Numbered from the stretch's first letter, positions 1 to 9,109 are shown. The stretch: 36,346 bases of DNA from Oscillatoriales cyanobacterium SM2_2_1 (GCA_012031145.1 JAAUUH010000020.1:1-36346), one strand, 5' to 3'. The notes: a model not told the origin generated them from the sequence alone. Numbers and translations are program-made.

Positions 1-1
1 T

Positions 2-426
2 GCCAACTTTGGGGTCAACTGCTGGGAAGGAAATTCCACGGAGCACAATAACTTATTTTCCCTAGAACATATGACAATGGTGGTTAAAAATTTTTCCTGA
101 GATCCAAGCTATCAAGGGCGATAACACCTCTATTGCTCTCCCTCTTTTCTTTAATGACGAAAATACTAACGAGCCACATCGAGCAGCGACCCAAAATGCA
201 ATTCATGACATCTTCAAACTGCCAGAAAAAAAGCTCAGTTTGATCTGACGCCCTATTTTTTCCTAAAATATATCAATGCTAAAACTATGCCAAAAAAGAT
301 CAAGAGGTGTGCCACCTGCCAAATTACGTTAATATTGCCAGTGCTTCCTTTGCTCGGGTTCCGGCGGTTTATCGTGATCGCTATGACCATGATTACTACA
401 AGGCTTTAGCTAAAAAGCCAGTTTAG
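2..426 (+). pseudogene. Broken 3' part of an unidentified protein gene
   Basis: No single frame is open here, but a protein-like translation continues if the frame is changed three times, each time at or near a homopolymer: the A5T5 run near 87-96, the A7 run at 226-232, and the A-runs at 281-284 or 292-297. The last piece, in frame 1, contains LPNYVNIASASFARVPAVY and then YRDRYDHDYYKALAKKPV before a TAG at 424-426. The 5' end is outside the window. I do not recognise the family. The pattern fits either a decayed gene or sequencing errors in an intact gene at a contig end. It lies just upstream of, and on the same strand as, the ParB-like gene. Confidence 0.45.
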
Positions 427-451
427 CTAAAAAGTTAGTTTAGCTAAGGAG
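405..451 (+). repeat. 17-bp tandem repeat, 2.7 copies
   Basis: Units starting TTTAGCTAA begin at 405, 422 and 439, a strict 17-base period. The first two differ by two bases and the third is truncated. The repeat holds the stop codon of the upstream broken gene (424-426) and ends in AAGGAG at 446-451, about 20 bases before the next ATG, too far to be its best ribosome binding site. Confidence 0.7.
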
Positions 452-471
452 TATTTTATTCAGGACAGTTT

Positions 472-1218
472 ATGATGTTAGACCCTAGCACGATTGGCAG
501 CCTTAAATATCTTTATTTGGATGAATTGATAGCTTCAGAAGGTACCGACGCACCAGATTTTGTCATCCGGGCCACTGCCCAACTTTTGCGGCAATCTGGG
601 GGCAGAAACTGGTTGCCAGTAGTGGTCCAACCCATTGATCGCGATCGCTATCAAGTCATTGGTAATACGTTTGTGTATGCTGTTGCTAAAGAAGCAAAAT
701 TAGAACGGGTGTGGTGTGTGATTGCCGACACATCGGAGGGAGCCGTGCCGTTGGCGCGGGCCCTAGCTCGGGAAGATGTTCCCAGGATCAATCTGGCAAC
801 GGCGACGCGGGAGGAACTTTCAGCAGCCCTAAAGTATCTGAAGGCTCTGCCCCATAGCCCGCTCAAGATGCTCAATACGACCAGTGCCATTAATCGCATC
901 CATGACGCGCCCCGCCAGTCATGGACAACGTTTACCCCGATTACTAGTCTGAGATGTGGCATTACCAAGGGCGAAAAGCTGGACGTTCTGAAAACGGTTT
1001 TCTATCTCTCGCCCGTGGGCACGCCACTTCCGGTGGAGAGCGCCTCCCAGGATGACCCTTCCAACCAAGGGCAGCCCCTAGAGCAAATGACCCTCGCGCA
1101 GCTTAAGGAGCAAGCTAAAGCCCTAGGCATCTTTGGCTTCAGCAAGCTACGGAAGGACGAGCTAGTGGTCAAAATCTGTAGAAAGCAACAGCATCGGGCT
1201 GCCCCACTTCTGGAATGA
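472..1218 (+). CDS. ParB-like nuclease-fold protein with C-terminal Rho N-terminal-like domain
   Basis: The 248-residue protein begins with a ParB/sulfiredoxin-like segment: YLYLDELIAS, then a WLPVVVQPID strand and a QVIGNTFVYAVAKEA helix, typical of ParB-like domains in non-partition proteins. About residues 201-240 match the Rho N-terminal/SAP-like fold (MTLAQLKEQAKALGI, FSKLRKDELVVKI), which binds nucleic acid. The middle (about 100-195) is unassigned. The start at 472 is chosen because AGGA at 462-465 is six bases upstream; a second ATG follows directly. No parA partner is nearby, so chromosome partition is not implied. A DNA- or RNA-binding role is inferred from the folds only. HIP1 and codon use resemble the neighbours. 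Confidence 0.75.
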   Translation: MMLDPSTIGSLKYLYLDELIASEGTDAPDFVIRATAQLLRQSGGRNWLPVVVQPIDRDRYQVIGNTFVYAVAKEAKLERVWCVIADTSEGAVPLARALAREDVPRINLATATREELSAALKYLKALPHSPLKMLNTTSAINRIHDAPRQSWTTFTPITSLRCGITKGEKLDVLKTVFYLSPVGTPLPVESASQDDPSNQGQPLEQMTLAQLKEQAKALGIFGFSKLRKDELVVKICRKQQHRAAPLLE

Positions 1219-1272
1219 CAGATTCAGCGTCCCAACGGATGCCAGGAGTCATGGCAAGCGAACGGAAATTCC

Positions 1273-2541
1273 TTAGGAACTGGAGGAGCGGCGCTGACTA
1301 AAAAACTGCCAGATCAACCCTAAACCGATTAAACCCAGCCCCAGCAGCCAGATTTGCCATTCCACCCAAAAGGCTAAAAACAGACAGGCTCCCAATCCGG
1401 CGATCGCCAGCCAACGGGGAAAGAGGAGTTGCTCCTTAGTCAGCTGGAGGGCAGCTAGATTGGTGACAGCGTAATAGATCAGAACACTGAAGGCACTAAA
1501 AGACCACGTGGATTTGACATTACCGGTCAGGGTAATCAGGGCGATCGCCAGACCCACAGTCAGAATCGCGGCGACGGGTGTAGTGCCTTTAGCATTGAGC
1601 TGGGCTAAAAAGCCGGGGAAATCCCGCCGACGGGCTAGGGCCAAAACCATGCGGGAGAGTCCCAAAATCAGGTTGAGCAACACGCCCAACATAGCCGCGA
1701 TCGCGCCAACGGCCAGCACTTGGGGGCTAAAGGGAATGGGGAACTGCTGGGCAGCGGTTTCTAGGGGCGCAGGGCCAGTGGTGATCCCCAAACCGACACC
1801 GACAATGCCCACCGCACCATAGAGCACCATGGAGCCCAGGAGGGTCAGGGCCATGGCCTGGGGAATCGTGCGCCGGGGGGCGATCACCTCTTCCCCTAAA
1901 ACTGCAATCCGGGCGTAGCCAGCGTAGGCCACGAACATGAGGGCACTAGCGCGGAGGGTACTCGGTAGGTCAAGGGTTGCTGGATCTAGGCGTAATCGAC
2001 CCTGGGCGATCGCCAAGGGAAGCCCCTGCACCACAAAAAAGCCCAGCGCTGCCAGCGTTACAGTCAAGATCACCAGATTTACCCATTGGGAGCGCTGCAC
2101 CCCCAGGAGCACCACTAGGGTCAAAAGCACCACTGCTCCAGCAGCAAGGGGTAACAGCAGCAACGCTTCCAGCTGCGAACCGATCCCAAGGGCCTTAAGC
2201 AAGTAGCCCGCAAACCCTAGGGCCGCAGTGGCAGCCGAGGCCGACTTTGCCAGCAGAAACGTCCAGCCGGCAACAAATCCCCATTGTGGATTGAGCCACC
2301 GGTAGCCATATTCGTAGGCTCCACCACTAACGCTGTGGTTGGCGGCCAGTTGGGCGGCATTCAAGCCATTACAAATTGCCACAAAGGCCGCAAGGGCGAT
2401 CGCCACCAACACCCAAGAGCCAGCGGTTTCCGTCGCAGTACCAATACTGACAAATACACCTGTGCCAATGATTGACCCGAGTCCGGTGGTAGTGGCCCCT
2501 ACCAGTCCTAGTTGACGCTTCAGTTGGGGCGGAGGGGTCAT
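1273..2541 (-). CDS. APC-family amino acid permease
   Basis: A 422-residue, very hydrophobic protein with about 12 membrane segments. The N-terminal GSIIGTGVFV motif is the unwound TM1 substrate-binding signature of the amino acid-polyamine-organocation (APC) superfamily. Other family features are SGGAYEYGYRWLNPQWGFVAGW after TM2 (split here: SGGAYEYGYRW and GFVAGW) and a conserved GEEVIAPRRTIPQA loop. The substrate cannot be read from sequence; cationic or neutral amino acids are usual. Its ATG overlaps the stop of the DUF1993 gene as ATGA (2538-2541), so the two are probably translationally coupled. The protein ends in RRSSSS. Confidence 0.88.
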   Translation of the reverse strand: MTPPPQLKRQLGLVGATTTGLGSIIGTGVFVSIGTATETAGSWVLVAIALAAFVAICNGLNAAQLAANHSVSGGAYEYGYRWLNPQWGFVAGWTFLLAKSASAATAALGFAGYLLKALGIGSQLEALLLLPLAAGAVVLLTLVVLLGVQRSQWVNLVILTVTLAALGFFVVQGLPLAIAQGRLRLDPATLDLPSTLRASALMFVAYAGYARIAVLGEEVIAPRRTIPQAMALTLLGSMVLYGAVGIVGVGLGITTGPAPLETAAQQFPIPFSPQVLAVGAIAAMLGVLLNLILGLSRMVLALARRRDFPGFLAQLNAKGTTPVAAILTVGLAIALITLTGNVKSTWSFSAFSVLIYYAVTNLAALQLTKEQLLFPRWLAIAGLGACLFLAFWVEWQIWLLGLGLIGLGLIWQFFSQRRSSSS

Positions 2542-3047
2542 TGGGGCTGTCCCAGGAAATCCAACTTACCTAGGGGGACGCCATTGTGCCGCAGGATGCC
2601 ATAGGCAGTGGTGACATGGAAATAGGCATTGGGCAAAACAAACATCAGGAGGAAGGGCTGACCAGTAAAGGTGAGGGTTTGTTGGCGCATTGGCAGTTGG
2701 ATTACCTTCTCTTCGCTGCCATCAATTTGCGCCGGGGTAAATTCCTTAATGTAGCTCACAGTAGTGTGCACCCGCGTGACCAGTTCCTCAAAGGTGGTTT
2801 CATGGTCTTCAACGGCAGGCGCTTCCGTATCAGCAAGACGGGCAACACCGCGGCGGGCAATATCACAGGCGATCTGTACCTGGCGGGTCAGGGAAAACAT
2901 GTCGGGGTAGAGGCGGCTTTGCAACAGCACAGCGGGGTCGATTTTTTGCTCAGTGGCGTGGGCAGAACCCTTGCTCAGAATATGGGCTAAATTTTCCAGG
3001 GTGCAAACCAAGGGCGGTACAGCAGCTTGGTACATTGATAGGGACAT
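2538..3047 (-). CDS. DUF1993 family protein (DinB-like fold)
   Basis: A 169-residue protein that starts MSLSMYQAAVPPL, close to the usual DUF1993 N-terminus. The family is predicted to be a DinB-like four-helix bundle; its function is unknown. The C-terminal part has the expected PNAYFHVTTAYGILRHNGV segment, where a His-rich helix would line the presumed metal pocket. I chose the start at 3047 rather than 3059 because GGAG lies seven bases upstream of it. Its stop overlaps the permease start by four bases. The 5' end collides head-to-head with the divergent methyltransferase gene, leaving almost no intergenic DNA. Confidence 0.85.
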   Translation of the reverse strand: MSLSMYQAAVPPLVCTLENLAHILSKGSAHATEQKIDPAVLLQSRLYPDMFSLTRQVQIACDIARRGVARLADTEAPAVEDHETTFEELVTRVHTTVSYIKEFTPAQIDGSEEKVIQLPMRQQTLTFTGQPFLLMFVLPNAYFHVTTAYGILRHNGVPLGKLDFLGQPQ

Positions 3048-4365
3048 GACGAACTCCATGATGCTGAACCATATCTTACCAAGGTTAGAATCCTATCTGG
3101 CATCCGAAGGGTTGGCGCATCCCACAGGTTGGCCTAGGGCGATCGCCCCGGAAATGCCAATGACGTTGCAGCAGGCCTATGCTGCTTTGTTAGGGGTGTG
3201 GGATGGCGATCGGCGGGCCCAGGAGTCCTTTCTAGAGTTTCTAGAGATGCCCCATCCACCCAGGGAGCAGGCCGGTGCCATCCTAGATCTGCCTGACCCA
3301 GAGTTAACAGTAGCGCTGTTGGCAGAGGATTCGGCGCAGAACCAAGTGGCGTTGCTGTGGTTAGAAGTGTGGCGACGCTCACTGATGTTTCCCCACCTAC
3401 CTGATGGGTTGCGGGTATTGCGGTTGGAGTCCCAGGTGGCAAGATGGGCTGCTCCCTACTATCGTCGGCTGGGAATATATAGTTTGCACAATCGGGAGCC
3501 GGAGGGCTTGTTTTATTTGAAACGGGCCCAGGCGATCGCCCCCTGTCCCCGCCACGAACTGGCCCTAGAATTTGGCTATGTCACCCTAGGCTTGCGGGAA
3601 CCCAATCCTGCCCCCTACTATGTGCCCTTTGACTTACCCCTGGCCGTGGAGCCCGACTATGCCAGTGTGGTCACTAGTGTGTTGCTCGCGGAGGGGGATT
3701 GGTTTGAGGCAGAGTTGGATCTGTGGCGGTGGTTCTTGCAACCGGGCATGACAGCCATTGATGTGGGCGCAAATGTGGGGATCTATACCATCAGTGCGGC
3801 GCAGCGGGTAGGGAGTAGGGGACGGGTCCTGGCCATTGAGCCGTTCTCCCATAGCGCGGCCCTACTGATAGCCACCTGTGCTCGCCATGGACTAGATTGG
3901 GTCACGGTTTATCGGGCGGCCGCGGGCGATCGCCCCGATCAAGTCAAACTCGGACTGTTTACCGCCAGTGAGACCAATGCCATTCTCGCCGAGGTGGGAG
4001 ACCAAGCCTACGAGGAAGTTTCCTGTTTGCCCCTCGATCAGATCATTGCCACAATGGGGATCGAGGAGGTGTCGGCGCTCAAAATTGACGCGGAGGGGCA
4101 GGAATTGGCGGTGCTGGTCGGCGCTCGGCAACTCCTTGAGCGGTGCCAACCCCTGATTGTTTACGAATATCAATCGGGGAAACACGGGCAAAACGATAGT
4201 GCTGGAGCCCTACTGCAAGAACTAGGGTACGGGCTATATGCCTACAACCGCCACCGCCGATCCCTGGAGGCGATCGCCACGACTCCCCCAACAGGTATAC
4301 TCAACGTGGTCGCCATCCATACCGCACAATACGAAAATGTCGCTTTTCGTTTCTCAACTGCTTGA
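3046..4365 (+). CDS. FkbM-family methyltransferase with long N-terminal extension
   Basis: About 439 residues. The C-terminal 220 residues are an SAM-dependent FkbM methyltransferase: motif I AIDVGANVGIYTI, then GRVLAIEPF, the conserved ALKIDAEGQELAVLVGA and IVYEYQ. FkbM enzymes O-methylate sugars or polyketides. The N-terminal 200 residues are helical (RRLGIYSLHNREPEGLFYLKRAQAIAP looks TPR-like) and may bind a partner or glycan carrier. The start is uncertain: in-frame ATGs lie at 3046, 3058 and 3061, none with a convincing ribosome binding site, and 3046 overlaps the divergent DUF1993 start. It overlaps the next gene by 29 bases and is first in a sugar-modification cluster. Confidence 0.85.
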   Translation: MTNSMMLNHILPRLESYLASEGLAHPTGWPRAIAPEMPMTLQQAYAALLGVWDGDRRAQESFLEFLEMPHPPREQAGAILDLPDPELTVALLAEDSAQNQVALLWLEVWRRSLMFPHLPDGLRVLRLESQVARWAAPYYRRLGIYSLHNREPEGLFYLKRAQAIAPCPRHELALEFGYVTLGLREPNPAPYYVPFDLPLAVEPDYASVVTSVLLAEGDWFEAELDLWRWFLQPGMTAIDVGANVGIYTISAAQRVGSRGRVLAIEPFSHSAALLIATCARHGLDWVTVYRAAAGDRPDQVKLGLFTASETNAILAEVGDQAYEEVSCLPLDQIIATMGIEEVSALKIDAEGQELAVLVGARQLLERCQPLIVYEYQSGKHGQNDSAGALLQELGYGLYAYNRHRRSLEAIATTPPTGILNVVAIHTAQYENVAFRFSTA

Positions 4366-5209
4366 ACAGGGTCTTTTAGAGAATCTGAATTTTACGGTTG
4401 GCATTGTCGGCTCACGGAAGTTGCTGAATTATGAAGAACTGGACGATGGCTGGCGTTTGTTGGGCGATCGCCTGACCATTATCGGCTTTGATGCCGACCC
4501 CGATGCCTGTGATGCCGCCAATCGCGAAATGTCCCAACGGCAGGAACCCTGGCATGAACAACACTTACCCTATGTGCTTGGAGCATCCCAGGAAGAGCGA
4601 ACGCTCTATGTGGCCAAGGAACTCGCCTGCACCTCCCTACTCCCCCCCAACGAAGGCTATTTACAACGGTTTGAGCAACTCCATGACGCCATGGCCCTCG
4701 ACTTTGAGATTCCGGTTCAAACCGCTACCCTCGACCAAGTTTGGCTCCATGAAAAACTGCCGACCCTTGATTTTTTGATCACTGATGTGCAGGGTGCCGA
4801 TCTCGAAATACTCCAGGGTGCTGAAAAAATTTTAGACCAGGCTTTGTTGGTGCAGTCGGAGGTTTTATTCGCCCCCCTTTACATCGGGCAAGCCTACTTT
4901 AGTGACACCGAACAGTGGCTGCGATCGCGTCGATTTAACTTCCACAGCTTGACAGCCTTTGGACGCCCAAGGCGGCGATTTACGGCAGATGTATCCCCGA
5001 GCAACAGGGTAAGCAAGGAGCAAATTCTATGGGGGGATGCCCTATTCTGCCGTGATTTATGGGACACGAATGGCGATTTCAGCGACATGCAAACCCACGA
5101 ACATCAGGTTCTGAAGCTGGCCTGCATGATGGATCTTTTGGGCTTTAGCGACTATGCCTACGACGCTCTGCAAACCTGCGCCTACTCCCTAGAGTTCACC
5201 CTAATTTGA
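4337..5209 (+). CDS. FkbM-like methyltransferase, second copy
   Basis: About 290 residues starting MSLFVSQLLEQG. An SAM-binding Rossmann core is visible: NFTVGIVGSRKLLN is a divergent motif I, followed by IIGFDADPDACDAANRE with an acidic residue for SAM ribose, and DFLITDVQGADLEILQGAEKIL, the equivalent of the FkbM DAEGxE helix. The glycine-rich loop is much less canonical than in the upstream gene. The start inside the upstream gene's last codons (29-base overlap) was chosen because the core begins soon after it. Substrate unknown; a sugar hydroxyl is likely given the neighbouring glycosyltransferase. Confidence 0.78.
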   Translation: MSLFVSQLLEQGLLENLNFTVGIVGSRKLLNYEELDDGWRLLGDRLTIIGFDADPDACDAANREMSQRQEPWHEQHLPYVLGASQEERTLYVAKELACTSLLPPNEGYLQRFEQLHDAMALDFEIPVQTATLDQVWLHEKLPTLDFLITDVQGADLEILQGAEKILDQALLVQSEVLFAPLYIGQAYFSDTEQWLRSRRFNFHSLTAFGRPRRRFTADVSPSNRVSKEQILWGDALFCRDLWDTNGDFSDMQTHEHQVLKLACMMDLLGFSDYAYDALQTCAYSLEFTLI

Positions 5210-5215
5210 GTCAAC

Positions 5216-7921
5216 ATGCTGCATTTTTTTCATACCGATTATTTCCTGCGGGAGCATAGTTACCACCACTACGAATTTTCCAATAGGGAAATCGCCAAGT
5301 GGATTGAATATTATTTTTCCCAGCGGGTGCCCTTCCACCAAGCAAACTGGTGCTCCGGGCGGGTGACCGTCCATCCCGATGATATTTTGCTGGGGCATCC
5401 CACCTATGACCATCCCCCAGAATTAAGACAGGATGGCTTAGGTTCGCTCCTGCGAGACTGGGTGAAAAACAATGCCCTCACCCCGGATGCGCCCTGCCAC
5501 CCCAATTCCTATATTTTTATGGCTTGGGTACCAGAATTCCCAGTGGAATGGCGACCTAGTTTAGTGCACTTGGAATCCCAGTTGCTTGCAGTGCCAAAGA
5601 TTTTTACCATTTGTAGCCAACTGTGGTTTGACCGAACCCTGGCCCTCACCGATGATTCGATCCAAAGCCGCGTCCGCCATAAATTAATTCGCAGCAATAT
5701 GGGGGTAGCCATGCAAAACCTGCCCCGTAAATTTACTTACCGACCGGTTGGCGATCGCCAGTTATTACACATTAGTACCCTCGGTTCCTATAAGGGGTTT
5801 GACAACACCTGTGCCAGTGTAGAGGGGTTGCCAACGGTGCTGCATGTGGCGAGCAAATCGTTGCAGGCGGATGTGGGCTGGGTGAACGCTACTATCGGTG
5901 GAAAGACCTATAGTTTTAACTTTTTGGGGGCCATAGATAATGGCGATCGCCAGTTTAACCAGTGGGTGCTTGACACCTGTGATTTTTATCTGCACACCGG
6001 CACCATGGATGCCCAAGCAACCGCCATCTTAGAGAATATTGCCCGGGGTTTGATCCCATTGGTGACGCCGGAAAGCGGTTTTGAAGCCCCCGACGCGGTG
6101 TATTTAACCCACAATCCCAATGACAACCGGCAGATAATTGCCCGCATCCTAGAAGCTTCGGAGGAAGAACTACGGCATCGTAGCGAGCGCCTCTACGAGT
6201 TCGTGCAGCGGGAGCATCACTGGGAGGTGATAACCGACAAAATCTGGGACAGGATTCAGGAAGACATGGAGCGTCGCCGCCCCGTGGGGCCCAGTGTGCT
6301 GCTTTCCTATGATCCAATGCCCGAGTCTCCCAGGGTGATTTTGCCCAATGGTGCGATGCCGCAAGGGCCCGGGCAACCCGACCAGAGCGAACTCCAAATC
6401 ATTTACCAACTCTGTCTGCCATGGCTAGGAGAGTCTGCCCTAGTGCTAGGGGATCCCACCGGCGAAATGGCCATTCATGCCGCCCTCGGGGGAATGCGGG
6501 TGCACTGGGTGGTCGATAATGTGGTCGATCATGATGCTCGCGCTCCCTTTGACAGGATGGGAATCGGCGATCGCCTGACGGTTCACAACACCAGTCCTGA
6601 GCCGCAACCGTGGCGGCTTGTGGTGGTGGGCGATGGGGTTTTGTTGTCCAAGGCTGAGATTCTGGGCTTGATGCAGCCGCTCTCGGAGCCAGTGCTGGTG
6701 ATCTTTACCGGGGCGATCGCCCCCCAACGCACGGTGGGGCTAGATCAACTACGCAACCGGGGCTGGCAGACGCTAATCTACCCTACCCCAAACTATCTGG
6801 GCATCGCTTGGCGCGGGATCATACCGCTTCCGGAGTACCGCACCGCCCTGTCCCCTGCCCATCACCTGCCGCTCCATCTGGGCTCCTACGATGTCATGGG
6901 AGTCGAGCGTCCTGAATTGACGGAATTTCTGGAACTTCTGACCGTGGTGCGCCCCTTTACAATGCTAGGAATCTCGCGGCTCTATGCCCTCTATGCCCTG
7001 ACCCGCACCCTTTGCGAGGCCGACTTGCCAGGTACCATCGTGGAGTGCGGCACCTGTGCTGGCGGCGCGATCGCCCTGATGGCTGCGGTCGTGAAAAAAT
7101 ATAGCCAACGGCCACGACGACTGTTTGCCTGCGATACCTTTGCGGGCATTCCCGCCCCAGAAGACGTTGATCGCTTAGAAGGAAAACCGGCCACCGAAGT
7201 GGGCGTAGGCGAAGGGACGCTCAACGCTGGCCTCGACTACCTTAACCTCATCGCCCAGCAGCTTGGCGTGGCGGACTTAATCGTGCCGGTGGAAGGTCTT
7301 TTTGCCCAAACCCTACCCCAGTGGCGGCATGAAATCGGGGCGATCGCCCTCCTCCACGCCGATGGTGACTGGTACCAATCCACCCGCGAGATTTTAGAGC
7401 ATCTTTTTGATCAGGTCGTACCCGACGGCGTGATTCAATTTGATGACTACCACTACTGGGAAGGCTGTCAAAAAGCCGTCGATGAATTCTGGCAAGCGCG
7501 ATCACTTACCCTCCCCCACCACACCATCGATGAGTCCGCTATTTGGTGTGTCAAAACCCACCTCCTTCCCCTCCTGGTCGCACCAGATTGGGAATCCTTT
7601 CCCGAGAGCCTCTGCGAGCAACTGGCAGAGGTGATTCTTGTTCTCTTGATCCAGCAGCCCCTGCGTCCCCTAGCGGTCTATGCCCGTCCATCCCAGGTGC
7701 CCCTCGCCGATACCCTACTCAGCGAAGTAATCCTGGCCCTCGCCATGCGCCCCGATGTTCCAGATGACCGCGAACCCGAAATCCAAATTATGACCGAGCA
7801 TCCCGCTGCCAATTCTGTGATGGGACGATTGGCACTCGAATGCGACTGTCCCATAGTCGCTCGCGCCCTCGATTACTTGCCCGTTCTCACCCTATCAAAA
7901 GTCAAGGAGTCATCCCTGTGA
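5216..7921 (+). CDS. Glycosyltransferase / methyltransferase-like / TylF-type methyltransferase fusion
   Basis: A 901-residue multidomain protein. Residues about 1-345 look like a GT-B glycosyltransferase: LLHISTLGSYKGF opens the C-terminal half and GTMDAQATAILENIARGLIPLV is the nucleotide-sugar helix region. Residues about 375-560 form a second Rossmann-like domain (SALVLGDPTGEMAIHAALGG, a degenerate motif I). Residues about 575-800 match TylF/macrocin O-methyltransferases: PGTIVECGTCAGGAIALMA, RLFACDTFAGIPAPE, ALLHADGDWYQSTREIL and GVIQFDDYHYWEGC with the Asp metal ligands. It starts six bases after the previous stop and ends in a GTGA overlap with the dehydrogenase gene. It probably adds a sugar and methylates it; the true substrate is unknown. 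Confidence 0.8.
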   Translation: MLHFFHTDYFLREHSYHHYEFSNREIAKWIEYYFSQRVPFHQANWCSGRVTVHPDDILLGHPTYDHPPELRQDGLGSLLRDWVKNNALTPDAPCHPNSYIFMAWVPEFPVEWRPSLVHLESQLLAVPKIFTICSQLWFDRTLALTDDSIQSRVRHKLIRSNMGVAMQNLPRKFTYRPVGDRQLLHISTLGSYKGFDNTCASVEGLPTVLHVASKSLQADVGWVNATIGGKTYSFNFLGAIDNGDRQFNQWVLDTCDFYLHTGTMDAQATAILENIARGLIPLVTPESGFEAPDAVYLTHNPNDNRQIIARILEASEEELRHRSERLYEFVQREHHWEVITDKIWDRIQEDMERRRPVGPSVLLSYDPMPESPRVILPNGAMPQGPGQPDQSELQIIYQLCLPWLGESALVLGDPTGEMAIHAALGGMRVHWVVDNVVDHDARAPFDRMGIGDRLTVHNTSPEPQPWRLVVVGDGVLLSKAEILGLMQPLSEPVLVIFTGAIAPQRTVGLDQLRNRGWQTLIYPTPNYLGIAWRGIIPLPEYRTALSPAHHLPLHLGSYDVMGVERPELTEFLELLTVVRPFTMLGISRLYALYALTRTLCEADLPGTIVECGTCAGGAIALMAAVVKKYSQRPRRLFACDTFAGIPAPEDVDRLEGKPATEVGVGEGTLNAGLDYLNLIAQQLGVADLIVPVEGLFAQTLPQWRHEIGAIALLHADGDWYQSTREILEHLFDQVVPDGVIQFDDYHYWEGCQKAVDEFWQARSLTLPHHTIDESAIWCVKTHLLPLLVAPDWESFPESLCEQLAEVILVLLIQQPLRPLAVYARPSQVPLADTLLSEVILALAMRPDVPDDREPEIQIMTEHPAANSVMGRLALECDCPIVARALDYLPVLTLSKVKESSL

Positions 7922-8748
7922 ATACAGTTTTGATTACTGGAGCCTCCTCCGGCATTGGCAAGGCTACCGCCCTTTATTTCCAGCAGCGGGGCTGGCGTGT
8001 GATCGCCACGATGCGATCGCCAGAAAAATGCCCTGACCTGGCCCAATTACCCCACTGCCAGCTTCTGGCACTGGATGTCACTAACCTGGATTCTGTGCAA
8101 CGGGCGATCACCACGGCCCTAGATACTGGGGAACCAATCGATGTTTTGGTCAATAATGCCGGTTACGGATTGGTGGGTGCTTTCGAGGCGGTCACCCCGG
8201 AGCAGATCCAACGCCAATTTGACACCAACGTTTTTGGGCTGATGACCGTCACCCGCGCCCTACTGCCCCACTTCCGACAACGGCGGCAGGGGGTTGTGGT
8301 CAATATATCCTCCGTTGGCGGACAGATGACGTTTCCCCTTTACAGCCTTTATCACGCCACCAAATGGGCAGTGGAAGGGTTCTCCGAGTCCCTCCAATAT
8401 GAGCTGCAACCCTGGAATATTCGCGTCAAAATCATCGAACCGGGCCCGATTAAAACCGACTTTTACCAGCGCTCTGCCGATGTCCAGCGATCGCCCGACT
8501 ACACAAGATTCGAGAATCGCATTTTGCTAAACATAGAGCGCACAAGTCAAAACGGTGCACCTCCCGAATTGGTCGCCCAAACCATCTATCGCGCCAGCAC
8601 TGATCGCTCTTGGCAGCTACGCTATCCCGCTGACCCCCTCGCCCGCAGCCTGCTATGGCTCCGTAAATTAATCCCTGATGGACTCTTCACTGCTCTGATC
8701 CGTCGGCAACTCATCTCCCATAATCAATCCAGTGAATTGACCGGTTGA
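7918..8748 (+). CDS. Short-chain dehydrogenase/reductase
   Basis: 276 residues with the classical SDR layout: TGASSGIG cofactor loop near the N-terminus, NNAGYG, the catalytic Ser in VVNISSVGG, and the YHATK catalytic Tyr-Lys pair. ATMRSPEKC after strand 2 has Arg, which favours NADP(H). PGPIKTDFY follows the active site as usual. The GTG start at 7918 has AAGGAG eight bases upstream and overlaps the previous stop as GTGA, so it is translationally coupled to the fusion gene. In this cluster it may oxidise or reduce a sugar intermediate, but SDR substrates cannot be deduced from sequence. Confidence 0.88.
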   Translation: MNTVLITGASSGIGKATALYFQQRGWRVIATMRSPEKCPDLAQLPHCQLLALDVTNLDSVQRAITTALDTGEPIDVLVNNAGYGLVGAFEAVTPEQIQRQFDTNVFGLMTVTRALLPHFRQRRQGVVVNISSVGGQMTFPLYSLYHATKWAVEGFSESLQYELQPWNIRVKIIEPGPIKTDFYQRSADVQRSPDYTRFENRILLNIERTSQNGAPPELVAQTIYRASTDRSWQLRYPADPLARSLLWLRKLIPDGLFTALIRRQLISHNQSSELTG

Positions 8749-8774
8749 TATGTCTACCCTAGGAGTCATCATCT

Positions 8775-8871
8775 TATAGTCAATTTAATTAAGAGCGACA
8801 CAATTATAGTTGTTTTGAGTACAATTACCCCCCTCGCCCTTTATAGGAGAGGGGCTGGGGGTGAGGGCGAG
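8775..8871. repeat. TATAG-ended dispersed repeat, copy 1 (shares its left end with 24377-24537)
   Basis: The first 48 bases (TATAGTCAATTTAATTAAGA onward) match the left end of the repeat at 24377 with one clear difference. After that the two copies diverge. A hairpin of CTCGCCCT (8833-8840) with AGGGCGAG (8864-8871) closes the copy and could end transcription of the dehydrogenase gene, although no T-run follows. Confidence 0.6.
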
Positions 8872-8893
8872 ATTGTCTCCAATAAATCTGAAA

Positions 8894-8988
8894 TATAGTC
8901 ATTCTAAATAGCTATGAGACAGTTTGAATCCTTGGAAATATCACCTGAAGCAGGTTGGGTTGTCTCGTTTTTATTTGAAATTACTATA
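8894..8988. mobile_element. MITE-like element, about 95 bp
   Basis: The ends form an imperfect 17-base terminal inverted repeat: TATAGTCATTCTAAATA at 8894 and TATTTGAAATTACTATA ending at 8988, 14 of 17 pairing. An inner GAGAC/GTCTC pair extends the fold. There is no coding capacity. TA at each end fits TA-target insertion, as in IS630/Tc1 transposons. The left end resembles that of 18725-18840. Confidence 0.6.
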
Positions 8989-9109
8989 GCTATAACTAGG
9001 GCGCGTCACCAGCTCAAGCTAAAAGCCTGGCAGACTAAGCCTTATTGCACCCTTCAAACTTAACGGGTTAGGGTCTAAACCTCCCGCCGTGAAAGTATGT
9101 TCGCAGTCC

